A stretch of DNA of 32,336 nucleotides, taken from assembly GCA_028749475.1 (NCBI GenBank), contig JAQVWN010000021.1:1-32336 (forward strand), read 5' to 3'. Shown one piece after another: positions 1 to 6,791 of the stretch. The translations under genes were made by a program, and so were the position numbers. The stretch is from Thomasclavelia sp. GTDB taxonomy: Bacteria > Bacillota_I > Bacilli_A > Erysipelotrichales > Coprobacillaceae. The notes beneath the pieces were generated by a model. That model had not been told where the DNA came from. It ran no database searches and saw only the letters and a list, made by a program, of their open reading frames with translations. Position 1 is the first letter of the stretch, and each line of letters starts with the position of its first letter.

Positions 1-75
1 CAGTGTTGGTACTACTATTCCTTGTTTATGTTTGTTATATATTTCTATTTTTTGTTCCCTTGTAAGTTTTGCCAT
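1..75 (-). CDS. IS3-family-type transposase OrfA, N-terminal fragment (runs off left edge)
   Basis: The reverse strand opens with ATG at 75 and reads 25 codons without a stop to the window edge, beginning MAKLTREQKIEIYNKHKQG. This resembles the first helix of the helix-turn-helix OrfA proteins of IS3-family elements, which bind the element ends. A strong AGGAGG ribosome-binding site lies at 87-92, 11 bases upstream, inside a large inverted repeat (81-123). Only the start is visible, so OrfB, the frameshift site and the far terminal repeat cannot be checked. Family assignment rests on the N-terminal sequence and the end structure; confidence is moderate. Confidence 0.6.
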   Translation of the reverse strand, partial: MAKLTREQKIEIYNKHKQGIVVPTL

Positions 76-80
76 AATAA

Positions 81-126
81 AATGAACCTCCTTTATTTGG
101 GTGTCCAAATAACGGGGTTCATTTCA
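81..126 (-). mobile_element. Outer end of the insertion sequence with SD-sequestering inverted repeat
   Basis: Bases 81-99 and 105-123 form an imperfect inverted repeat: an 8-bp outer arm AATGAACC/GGTTCATT, an inner arm TTATTTGG/CCAAATAA, and a short mismatched middle. On the transposase strand the 3' arm contains the AGGAGG site. The element probably ends near 126, reading TGAAATGAACCCC inward, with the TG start typical of IS3-family ends. The stop codon of the next gene (134-136) lies only 7 bases outside. The exact boundary is inferred. Confidence 0.5.
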
Positions 127-133
127 TAAGTGC

Positions 134-613
134 TTATTTTGTCTTTGTGATTGCTTTTTTAAGTAATGATGCATCGCAGAATGAAACATTATTATGAAAT
201 TCTTTCATTCCATAAGTAAAATTCATTTTAGATTTCTTAGGGAATTGAACTCTTTTTATTTTACGATAATCCAATTCAACTCTTCCTATTAACATATGTC
301 TAGATCCTACAAAAATAATAGATTGAGAAGCATAAGCTACAAGGATTGAGAAAAGTGTAAATCCATTTAGCATGTACATCATAATATCACTACCAAAATC
401 AGTTACTAGAAAATAAATGAATACTCCAGCTCCGATAAGATAGAGAATGTATAATCCAATGATAACGATTCGACCGACTGTATTTAAACATAACTTATAA
501 CTTGGGTCTTTCTTTGTAGTTTTAATAACTGTAACTATATAATTAATAATTACATAAGTGATCCAAAGTAGTACTGCGGCAACTACTATGGGAAGTATAT
601 ATCCTATATTCAT
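134..613 (-). CDS. Hypothetical membrane protein, three predicted TM segments
   Basis: This 159-residue protein is not recognised. Three hydrophobic stretches are visible at about residues 5-28, 46-70 and 78-100. A basic C-terminal tail (about 105-159) is rich in Lys and probably cytoplasmic. The start is supported by AGGAG eight bases upstream of the ATG. It is transcribed towards the insertion sequence at the left edge, whose end lies only a few bases past its stop codon. The open frame is intact and its codon use matches the neighbours. No catalytic motif is visible, so no function is proposed. Confidence 0.75.
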   Translation of the reverse strand: MNIGYILPIVVAAVLLWITYVIINYIVTVIKTTKKDPSYKLCLNTVGRIVIIGLYILYLIGAGVFIYFLVTDFGSDIMMYMLNGFTLFSILVAYASQSIIFVGSRHMLIGRVELDYRKIKRVQFPKKSKMNFTYGMKEFHNNVSFCDASLLKKAITKTK

Positions 614-664
614 AATTACTCCTTTACTGATATATTATACATAAGTTTTTTAAAGAATAATAGT

Positions 665-1513
665 CTAATTATTTCTAGCATAGTATTCATCATAAGTAAG
701 AGAACTATTAGTGACTTTTTTAGCTAAGCTCTTACCTAAATAACGAATATGCCAACATTCATAACTATAACCAGTAAGACTTTCTTTATCTTTTGGATAA
801 CGAATGATAAATCCATAATCGGCTAATTTAGATACAAACCATTTATAATCGGGATGAGTTTCAACATCTTGGAATTTCTTATCATCTAAAGCAATATCCA
901 TTCCTAGACCAGTTGTATGTTCTGAATGTCCAGGACGTGAACAAGTTTTATCTGTTTCTTCAGTACCATAAACAGAAGCATTGTGATTATATATTTCTGT
1001 TTGCCATTTTGTAGAACGATAACCACTAACAACATATAAAGAAAATCCTTTTTCTTTACAAGCTTTTCTTAAAGCTTGGAAATCATCATAGACTACTTTT
1101 CTTACTTGATGATTCTTATAACTAGAGTTATAAGAATCTAAATCAGTATTAATGTTTACTAGATCACTTGGAGCATAACTCTCATCTAGTTTATAGACTT
1201 TATTTACTAAGGTATCGACATCATTTGGTTTTGTTTGATTAATTATGTTTGTATACCAGTTATCTTGGTCTAAGCCCATATTTACTCTTGTGACGATATC
1301 TTTAGTAGATAGTTTAGGGTTAGCTTTTTTATAAGCGTTATATCTTTTTAAATAATCTTTATGATAGTAACTAAGGGTTGAATATTCATTAGTAGCTTTT
1401 TTAGTAGTTTTAGTTGGAGTAGATGATCTAGGTAATAGCATTAATACTAAGGCCACTACGACAACTATGGAGATAACTCCAATAATAATATGTTTGATAT
1501 TTAATTTCTTCAT
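665..1513 (-). CDS. VanY-type D-alanyl-D-alanine carboxypeptidase (peptidase M15B)
   Basis: A 282-residue membrane-anchored zinc peptidase expected to trim the terminal D-Ala from peptidoglycan stems outside the cell. An N-terminal TM anchor spans about residues 8-28. A linker and an N-terminal region ending near RVNMGLDQDNWYTN, usual in Firmicute VanY proteins, follow. The M15 core shows SGYRS (163-167), the SEHTTGLGMD motif giving zinc ligands H199 and D206, and ECWHIRY with catalytic E252 and ligand H255. All expected residues are present. Its ATG shares one base with the stop of the upstream CapA-like gene (TAATG), so the two are translationally coupled. No VanR/S or VanH/A/X genes are nearby, which favours housekeeping wall remodelling over glycopeptide resistance. 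Confidence 0.92.
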   Translation of the reverse strand: MKKLNIKHIIIGVISIVVVVALVLMLLPRSSTPTKTTKKATNEYSTLSYYHKDYLKRYNAYKKANPKLSTKDIVTRVNMGLDQDNWYTNIINQTKPNDVDTLVNKVYKLDESYAPSDLVNINTDLDSYNSSYKNHQVRKVVYDDFQALRKACKEKGFSLYVVSGYRSTKWQTEIYNHNASVYGTEETDKTCSRPGHSEHTTGLGMDIALDDKKFQDVETHPDYKWFVSKLADYGFIIRYPKDKESLTGYSYECWHIRYLGKSLAKKVTNSSLTYDEYYARNN

Positions 1514-2724
1514 TATTTATAGACCTTCTTAAATTGACTAGGAATAGTATTTTCCATAACTGTTTTAAAATATTTTTTTACATCTGTTTGAGTATGTAAT
1601 ACTGAAGAGCTTGAAGCTAATTTGTTTGTACATTGAGAATACTTATAAACAGTACATAAATTATTACCATTATAATGATTAATTAAAGGTGTAACCTTAA
1701 TATTTTCAATACTAATAGTTTTATCTTTATTTTTTACAAAGTCACAGGTAAACATCATCTCTAATTGAGTATCTACTTCTTTCATAGTACTAATGACATT
1801 TCCTAGAGAATAGATAACTAATGTTTTATGTCCAGTACTACTAGTCTTATATTCCATCGTTTCTACTAAATGGGGATGAGAACCAACTACTAGGTCTACT
1901 CCACATTCTGTTAAGATATCCGCATAGTGCGTTTGAAGGGAATTTAAATTACGATCATTTTCAACGCCCCAATGAGTTGCAACAACTACAACGTCACTAA
2001 CCTTTTTAGCATTGGCCACTTCGGTTTTAACGGTGTTTTCATCTAAAACCGGAATTAGATAAGGATAAGCTTGCATTTGAGCTTGAATATGAGAATAGTT
2101 AGTATATTGATTTACTCCAAATGTATAAGCTAGAAAAGCAATTCTAATACCATTTTTATTAATAACACGAATATTATTACGATCTTCATTAGAAGAATAA
2201 GTTCCAATATGTGTTAAGCCTTTAACACTGTTAAAAGTATTGTTGTTGTTTAATACGCCATCCACATCTTCATCCATTGCATGATTAGTAGCACTAGAGA
2301 CAACATCAAAGCCAACTGTTTTAAGATTGCTAGCTAATACAGAAGGAGAGTTAAAGGCTGGATATCCAGAAGCTCCTTTATCATCTCCACCAAGAATTGT
2401 TTCTTGACAGATATATGAAATATCGGCTTTTTTAATATCACTTTTAATGTTTTTGTAACAACTAGTAAAGTCATATTTACCATCACCACTAGTCCCCGCT
2501 TGTTTATCAGCATATTCATAGACATTTTGATGGATGACATTATCACCAACGGCCAAAAAAGATACTGTATCTTTTTTTTCTTTTTTCTTTTTAACAGATG
2601 TAGTTGTTTTATCACTAGAATTAAAAGTCTTATATAGGATGATGCTACAACTACTAATTACTAAAACAGCGATTATAACTATTAGTAATGATTTCTTATT
2701 TATATTTTTAAATTTATATTTCAT
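1513..2724 (-). CDS. CapA/PgsA-family (PGA_cap) metallophosphoesterase-like envelope protein
   Basis: A 403-residue protein anchored by one N-terminal TM (about 12-34), followed by a Lys-rich linker and an external CapA domain. Family motifs are clear: LAVGDNVIH (57-65), the NH pair at 147-148, ATHWGVE (H251), GSHPHLVE (H283 and H285) and YSLGNVIS. CapA proteins take part in poly-gamma-glutamate capsule export or polymerisation in Bacillus, but many homologues have unknown roles. No capB or capC partner is present here. Overlap with the downstream VanY-like gene suggests a shared job at the cell wall. The linker KKKKEKK is encoded by A-runs, including an 8-base homopolymer at 2572-2579. Confidence 0.9.
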   Translation of the reverse strand: MKYKFKNINKKSLLIVIIAVLVISSCSIILYKTFNSSDKTTTSVKKKKEKKDTVSFLAVGDNVIHQNVYEYADKQAGTSGDGKYDFTSCYKNIKSDIKKADISYICQETILGGDDKGASGYPAFNSPSVLASNLKTVGFDVVSSATNHAMDEDVDGVLNNNNTFNSVKGLTHIGTYSSNEDRNNIRVINKNGIRIAFLAYTFGVNQYTNYSHIQAQMQAYPYLIPVLDENTVKTEVANAKKVSDVVVVATHWGVENDRNLNSLQTHYADILTECGVDLVVGSHPHLVETMEYKTSSTGHKTLVIYSLGNVISTMKEVDTQLEMMFTCDFVKNKDKTISIENIKVTPLINHYNGNNLCTVYKYSQCTNKLASSSSVLHTQTDVKKYFKTVMENTIPSQFKKVYK

Positions 2725-2730
2725 TTTATC

Positions 2731-2758
2731 TTGATTATTCCTATTATTAATTTATCAT
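2731..2758 (+). promoter_or_regulatory. Probable sigma-A promoter for the thioesterase gene
   Basis: TTGATT at 2731-2736 and TATCAT at 2753-2758 are separated by 16 bases. The start would fall near 2765, leaving a short leader that contains the AAGGAG site before ATG 2792. Confidence 0.55.
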
Positions 2759-2791
2759 TGAGTTACAAAGATAATAACACAAGGAGTTTTT

Positions 2792-3514
2792 ATGAACAAT
2801 ACACCAACCAAAAAAGATATTGAGATTTTATATGAAGATGTTGATTATAATGGACTATATAAAATGAGTAATCTATTTACAGCATTATCTAGTATAGCGA
2901 CAACCAATTCTTTTGATATCGAGTTTTATTCTAAAGATTTGCTTGATAAATATGGTTTTGTTTTAACTAAACAAACTCTAGTGTTAAATGAACCAATTAA
3001 GTTTACTGATGAGATATCTATTATTACTAGAGCTTATAAATGTAAAACAGTCCAAGCTTTTAGAACTTATGAAATATATAAAGGTGATAAACATATTGGC
3101 GGAGCGTATTCAATTTGGGCTTTATTGGATCTTCAAAAAAGAAGTGTAGCTAAACTTTCCGCTATTGGAGCTGATCAACTAAAAATTGAAAGTTATGAAC
3201 CTAGTGTAACTAAATTTAAAAAGATTACTGAAATAGAAGTTGAATTAATTGAAAAAAGAACAGTAAGAATATCTGATATTGATACTAATCAACATATGAA
3301 TAATGCTCGTTATGTTGAATGGTCTAATGATTTATTTAAAGAATTAAATACTAAATATTATGTAAGTGAACTTTCAGTTCACTTCTTACATGAGTTATCA
3401 TATAAAGATGAAGTAGATTTATATTTAGGTGTTCAAGATAATTATTTCTATATTATTTTTAAACACAATGAAACTGAATGCTTTAAAGCCGGTGGATATT
3501 TTAAAGAGATTTAG
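2792..3514 (+). CDS. Acyl-ACP thioesterase, FatA-like family
   Basis: A 240-residue cytoplasmic protein of the bacterial acyl-ACP thioesterase family (double hotdog fold), which hydrolyses fatty acyl-ACP and releases free fatty acid. The second hotdog opens with the signature RISDIDTNQHMNNARYVEW (about residues 161-179), including the conserved Asp, Asn-x-His and NN pattern. The first hotdog (residues about 10-130) carries LTKQTLVLNEPI and the ISIITRAYKC strand region. The length is normal for the family. AAGGAG lies 5-6 bases before the ATG. The next gene follows after 11 bases, so the two are probably co-transcribed. Which chain length it prefers cannot be read from sequence. Confidence 0.88.
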   Translation: MNNTPTKKDIEILYEDVDYNGLYKMSNLFTALSSIATTNSFDIEFYSKDLLDKYGFVLTKQTLVLNEPIKFTDEISIITRAYKCKTVQAFRTYEIYKGDKHIGGAYSIWALLDLQKRSVAKLSAIGADQLKIESYEPSVTKFKKITEIEVELIEKRTVRISDIDTNQHMNNARYVEWSNDLFKELNTKYYVSELSVHFLHELSYKDEVDLYLGVQDNYFYIIFKHNETECFKAGGYFKEI

Positions 3515-3525
3515 GAGGTACTACC

Positions 3526-4065
3526 ATGTTACAATGTCCAATTATAATTGAAGATGAAAGTAAATATTATGGTGGCTCTCAAGAGTGGTATCAAGATGAT
3601 TGGGCTTGTAAAGCAGGCTGTGGTAGTGTTTGTGCTACTAATGTAATATCTTATTATCAAGGTATTACTTCCATAACTAAAGATGACTATATTACTAAAA
3701 TGGAAGAAATATACCAGTATGTAACACCTGGTAAGATGGGTTATCCCTATATCTATTTATATGCTCGTAGTATTGGTAAGTACTTAAATATGAAGCATCA
3801 TATCATTAGGAATCCTAAACTTGAAGAAGGAAAAGAGTTTGTGAAAAAGAGTATTGATAGTGGTAATCCAGTATCATTATTAGTTTTAGCTCATACTTCT
3901 TTTAAACTAGGAGAAGATAAATGGCATTGGATGTCAGTCTTTGGTTATGATGATAAATATATTTATTATTCTTCTTATGGCAAACAAAAAAGGTTTAAAA
4001 TGAAAAGTCTTTTTAAACCTAATAGAATTAATACTGTTAAAATGGTTAGTTTTTATACTTTATAG
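3526..4065 (+). CDS. C39-like papain-fold cysteine peptidase (putative)
   Basis: A 179-residue protein with the layout of the Peptidase_C39_2 group. Gln23 sits in EWYQDDW, nucleophile candidate Cys32 in AGCGSVCATN, and His134 in KWHWMSVFGYDD, the usual order of oxyanion Gln, catalytic Cys and catalytic His. The run YIYYSSYG beyond it may hold the third residue. There is no signal peptide or TM segment, so it is predicted to be cytoplasmic, unlike many relatives. An AGGAGG site precedes the ATG. It follows the thioesterase closely, and its 3' end overlaps the convergent rlmA gene by 13 bases. Substrate is unknown. Confidence 0.7.
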   Translation: MLQCPIIIEDESKYYGGSQEWYQDDWACKAGCGSVCATNVISYYQGITSITKDDYITKMEEIYQYVTPGKMGYPYIYLYARSIGKYLNMKHHIIRNPKLEEGKEFVKKSIDSGNPVSLLVLAHTSFKLGEDKWHWMSVFGYDDKYIYYSSYGKQKRFKMKSLFKPNRINTVKMVSFYTL

Positions 4066-4859
4066 ACAGTTACTTTAATATCAATTGTAATATCTAAACT
4101 AGTAAGGGTGTCAATAGCACCCCTTTTTTCTTTTTTAATATGATAATAATGAGGAGTCATCATTAAAAGATTTAAAGCATCTTCTTTAGAAGATATATGA
4201 ACTTTCTTTTTTAAATCATATGATTCAACATTTTCAAATCCTAATCTAATATACTTATCAGATTTAATTTTTATTTCATCATAAATCAATTCTTTAATTT
4301 CTACTAAATGATAAGGATTAGCTGTTACATGAATAATGTAACCACCTTCCTTAAGAACTCTTTGAAGTTCTTCTTCATTGACAACTGTAAATAAGGCACA
4401 GACAAAATCTAAAGAATGAGACATAATTGGAATATTTTTACTATTACCTACTATCCAATAGATATCTTTAGAATATCTAGTAGCTTTATCAATTCCAATC
4501 TTAGAAATATCTAAACCATAGATATTACTACTATTAAAATGATTTTTTATTTTAGATGTGTAGTATCCTTCACCACAACCTAAATCTAGAATTTCTAGTT
4601 CATCACTAGTTTTATATTTATCAATACATTTAACAACTTCATTTAATATTGGATCGTAGTAACCTTTATTTAAAAACTCTTTTCTAGCAACTAATGATTC
4701 TTTCGAATCACCAGGATTATTATGAGCTTTATCAGGATTAAGCAACAAGTTTATATAACCTCTTTTAGAGATGTCATAACAATGTCCTTCATCACATTTA
4801 TAACTATTATTATCTTTTATTAATGGCTTACCACATCTAGGACAACTAAGCTTATTCAC
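4053..4859 (-). CDS. rlmA: 23S rRNA (guanine-N1)-methyltransferase, RlmA family
   Basis: A class I SAM-dependent methyltransferase with the RlmA layout. An N-terminal zinc ribbon (CPRC, then CDEGHCYD) leads into YINLLL, then the substrate segment NNPGDSKESLVARKEFL, the SAM motif EILDLGCGEGYYTSKI, and ANPYHLVEIKELIY near the C-terminus. These enzymes methylate G745 or G748 in helix 35 of 23S rRNA; which one cannot be decided here. Three in-frame starts are close together (GTG 4868, ATG 4865, GTG 4859). The GAGGTG site at 4868-4873 is spaced correctly only for GTG 4859, which I chose (269 residues). The gene converges on and overlaps the C39-like gene. Confidence 0.88.
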   Translation of the reverse strand: MNKLSCPRCGKPLIKDNNSYKCDEGHCYDISKRGYINLLLNPDKAHNNPGDSKESLVARKEFLNKGYYDPILNEVVKCIDKYKTSDELEILDLGCGEGYYTSKIKNHFNSSNIYGLDISKIGIDKATRYSKDIYWIVGNSKNIPIMSHSLDFVCALFTVVNEEELQRVLKEGGYIIHVTANPYHLVEIKELIYDEIKIKSDKYIRLGFENVESYDLKKKVHISSKEDALNLLMMTPHYYHIKKEKRGAIDTLTSLDITIDIKVTVYKV

Positions 4860-4877
4860 GACCATCACCTCTTTTGC

Positions 4878-4883
4878 ATTATA
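4878..4883 (-). promoter_or_regulatory. Extended -10 promoter for rlmA
   Basis: On the minus strand TGCTATAAT is a perfect extended -10 element, with TATAAT at 4883-4878 and no good -35. The start would fall near 4871, giving an almost leaderless mRNA that barely includes the GAGGTG site. This supports translation starting at GTG 4859. Confidence 0.55.
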
Positions 4884-4900
4884 GCATAAGGATTAAAATA

Positions 4901-4909
4901 TGGTATACT
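4901..4909 (+). promoter_or_regulatory. Extended -10 promoter for the TrmH-family gene
   Basis: TGGTATACT matches the extended -10 form TGnTATAxT and lies back-to-back with the rlmA promoter. Initiation near 4915 would leave about 10 bases before ATG 4925, including most of the GGAGGT site. Confidence 0.45.
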
Positions 4910-4924
4910 TTTATGGAGGTAACT

Positions 4925-5677
4925 ATGAAGATAAAAACATATCAAAAAGATTTAGATTATACATATACTCTAGGAGTCTTTGAAACAATCGAATTATTAG
5001 AGAATAAACCTGAATTAGTTTTAAGAATATATCTTAAAACTAACTCGAAAGATAATCGGGGTATTACAAAAATAAATGATTTATGTAAGAAACATAATAT
5101 TGAGATTATCTATAGTGATAAGACTATTAATCATTTAGCTAAAAAAGATAATTGTTTGTGTGTTGGGATAATTAAGAAATATAGTTCTAAACTAGAAGAG
5201 GGAAATCATGTCGTTTTAGTCAATCCTTCAGATATGGGTAATATGGGAACTATTATTAGAACAATGGTAGGATTTAATTATAATAATCTAGCAATTATTG
5301 CTCCAGGAGTTGATGTCTTTAATCCCAAGGTTATTAGAAGTTCAATGGGAGCAGTCTTTAGTATCAATATTGAATACTTTAATTCTTTCAAGGAGTATAA
5401 AGAAAGATTCAATCATGACATCTATACTTTAATGCTTAAAGGAGCTACTAATATCTATCAAATAGCTAAACCAACTAAATATCATACTTTAGTATTTGGT
5501 AATGAAAGTAGTGGTTTAGATGATAGTTATTTAAATGAAGGAACAAGTATCTTTATTCCTCATTCTAAAAATATTGATTCTTTAAATTTAAGTATGGCTT
5601 TAGGTATTACTTTAGCTAATTTTTCTAAAGATAATTTTCAAGATGTAAAGGTCCTTGGTGGTAAAATGGATAATTAA
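4925..5677 (+). CDS. TrmH/SpoU-family RNA 2'-O-ribose methyltransferase
   Basis: A 250-residue SPOUT methyltransferase. The knot motifs are in order: motif 1 NMGTIIR (106-112, conserved Asn and Arg), motif 2 VFGNESSGL (190-198), and motif 3 IPHSKNIDSLNLSMALGI (211-228) with the SLN-x-S pattern. The first 90 residues form a small N-terminal substrate-binding region. The frame stays open upstream to 4874, but GGAGGT lies six bases before ATG 4925, and the promoter sits inside the longer version, so the shorter start is preferred. It probably modifies rRNA or tRNA; the target nucleotide cannot be read. It is divergent from rlmA, pairing two RNA-modification genes on one promoter region. Confidence 0.9.
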   Translation: MKIKTYQKDLDYTYTLGVFETIELLENKPELVLRIYLKTNSKDNRGITKINDLCKKHNIEIIYSDKTINHLAKKDNCLCVGIIKKYSSKLEEGNHVVLVNPSDMGNMGTIIRTMVGFNYNNLAIIAPGVDVFNPKVIRSSMGAVFSINIEYFNSFKEYKERFNHDIYTLMLKGATNIYQIAKPTKYHTLVFGNESSGLDDSYLNEGTSIFIPHSKNIDSLNLSMALGITLANFSKDNFQDVKVLGGKMDN

Positions 5678-5683
5678 TTATTG

Positions 5684-5728
5684 GAGGTTTAAGAAGTATT
5701 ATTAATAATACTTTTCAAACCTCTTTTA
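5684..5728 (+). terminator. Rho-independent terminator after the TrmH-family gene
   Basis: Arms GAGGTTT (5684-5690) and AAACCTC (5717-5723) enclose an inner AAGTATTA/TAATACTT stem and are followed by TTTT. A second small hairpin, AGCCAT-AAA-ATGGCT (5732-5746) followed by ATTTT, may act as a backup. Confidence 0.8.
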
Positions 5729-5764
5729 TTAAGCCATAAAATGGCTATTTTCCTTAATATTATG

Positions 5765-5792
5765 TTGAATTTATATTGAAAAATAGTAGAAT
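5765..5792 (+). promoter_or_regulatory. Promoter of fba
   Basis: TTGAAT (5765-5770) and TAGAAT (5787-5792) are 16 bases apart. The implied start near 5799 excludes the longer in-frame ATG at 5776 and supports ATG 5824. Confidence 0.6.
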
Positions 5793-5823
5793 GAAGATGA
5801 AAAAAAAGAAAAGGAGAATTATT

Positions 5824-6690
5824 ATGGGATTAGTATCAGCAACAGAAATGCTTAAAAAAGCAAAAGCAGGTCACTATGCAGTAGGTCAATTCAATATCAA
5901 TAACCTTGAATGGACAAAATCTATTTTACTTGAAGCACAAGAATTAAACGCTCCAGTAATCTTAGGTGTATCTGAAGGTGCCGGAAAATATATGACAGGA
6001 TTTAAGACTGTATCAGCAATGGTAGCAGCAATGGTTGAATCTTTAAACATCACTGTACCAGTAGCTTTACACTTAGATCATGGTTCTTACGAAGGAGCTA
6101 AAGCAGCTGCTGAAGCTGGATTTACTTCTATCATGTTTGATGGTTCTCATTATGCAATTGATGAAAACATCGAAAAAACTAAAGAAATCGTTGGTTTCTG
6201 CCACGCTACTGATAAATCAGTAGAAGCTGAAGTTGGAGCTATCGGTGGAGAAGAAGACGGAGTAATCGGTGGTGGAGAAGTTGCCGATCCTAAAGAATGT
6301 AAAATGATCGCTGACCTTGGAATTGATTTCCTTGCAGCAGGTATCGGAAATATTCATGGTGTTTACCCAGCTAACTGGAAAGGTCTTGATTTTGATGCTT
6401 TAGCTAAAATTCAACAAGAAACTGGAACTATGCCATTAGTACTTCATGGTGGTTCAGGAATTCCTGATGAAATGATCAAAAAAGCTATCAACTTAGGTGT
6501 ATCTAAAGTTAACGTTAATACTGAATGTCAATTAGTATTCGCTGCAGCTACTAGAAAATACATCGAAGAAGGAAAAGATAAAGAAGGTAAAGGATACGAT
6601 CCTCGTAAATTACTAGCTCCTGGAGCTCAAGCAATTAGAGATTGTGTTAAAGATCGTATGGAAGTATTCGGTTGTATCGGAAAAGCTTAA
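5824..6690 (+). CDS. fba: Class II fructose-1,6-bisphosphate aldolase
   Basis: A 288-residue zinc-dependent aldolase that interconverts fructose-1,6-bisphosphate with glyceraldehyde-3-phosphate and DHAP in glycolysis. Visible features are HLDHGS (zinc ligand H83, catalytic D85), EAEVGAIGGEEDG, GIGNIHGVYP (H178), LVLHGGSG (H208) and KVNVNTE, which binds substrate phosphate. Numbering matches the well-known Geobacillus-type enzymes almost exactly, supporting the start at ATG 5824, preceded by AAGGAG. The codon choice (many ATC, AAC and TTC) differs from most neighbours and resembles adhE, as expected for a very highly expressed gene. It has its own promoter and terminator. Confidence 0.97.
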   Translation: MGLVSATEMLKKAKAGHYAVGQFNINNLEWTKSILLEAQELNAPVILGVSEGAGKYMTGFKTVSAMVAAMVESLNITVPVALHLDHGSYEGAKAAAEAGFTSIMFDGSHYAIDENIEKTKEIVGFCHATDKSVEAEVGAIGGEEDGVIGGGEVADPKECKMIADLGIDFLAAGIGNIHGVYPANWKGLDFDALAKIQQETGTMPLVLHGGSGIPDEMIKKAINLGVSKVNVNTECQLVFAAATRKYIEEGKDKEGKGYDPRKLLAPGAQAIRDCVKDRMEVFGCIGKA

Positions 6691-6697
6691 TCTTTTA

Positions 6698-6726
6698 AAA
6701 CTAGTACTTAGGTACTAGTTTTTTTG
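6698..6726 (+). terminator. Terminator of fba
   Basis: AACTAGTAC-TTAG-GTACTAGTT gives a perfect 9-bp stem with a four-base loop, followed by a T-run. Confidence 0.9.
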
Positions 6727-6754
6727 TCCTCTTTTTTTTAATGATAATAAATAT

Positions 6755-6760
6755 TATAAT
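6755..6760 (+). promoter_or_regulatory. -10 element for the diguanylate cyclase pair
   Basis: A perfect TATAAT without a recognisable -35. Initiation near 6767 would exclude the in-frame ATG at 6741 and favours the ATG at 6792. Confidence 0.4.
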
Positions 6761-6791
6761 GAGGGTAAGAAGTGTGAATGGGGAAATCAAT

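Noticed and set aside
665-1513. Glycopeptide resistance (vanY) locus
   Set aside because: No VanR/S, VanH, VanA-type ligase or VanX is nearby; the partner is a CapA-like gene.
2334-2734. Shadow ORFs on both strands inside the CapA-like gene (2334-2615 minus, 2534-2734 plus)
   Set aside because: They overlap a well-supported gene, have low-complexity Lys/Leu/Phe composition, and lack ribosome-binding sites.
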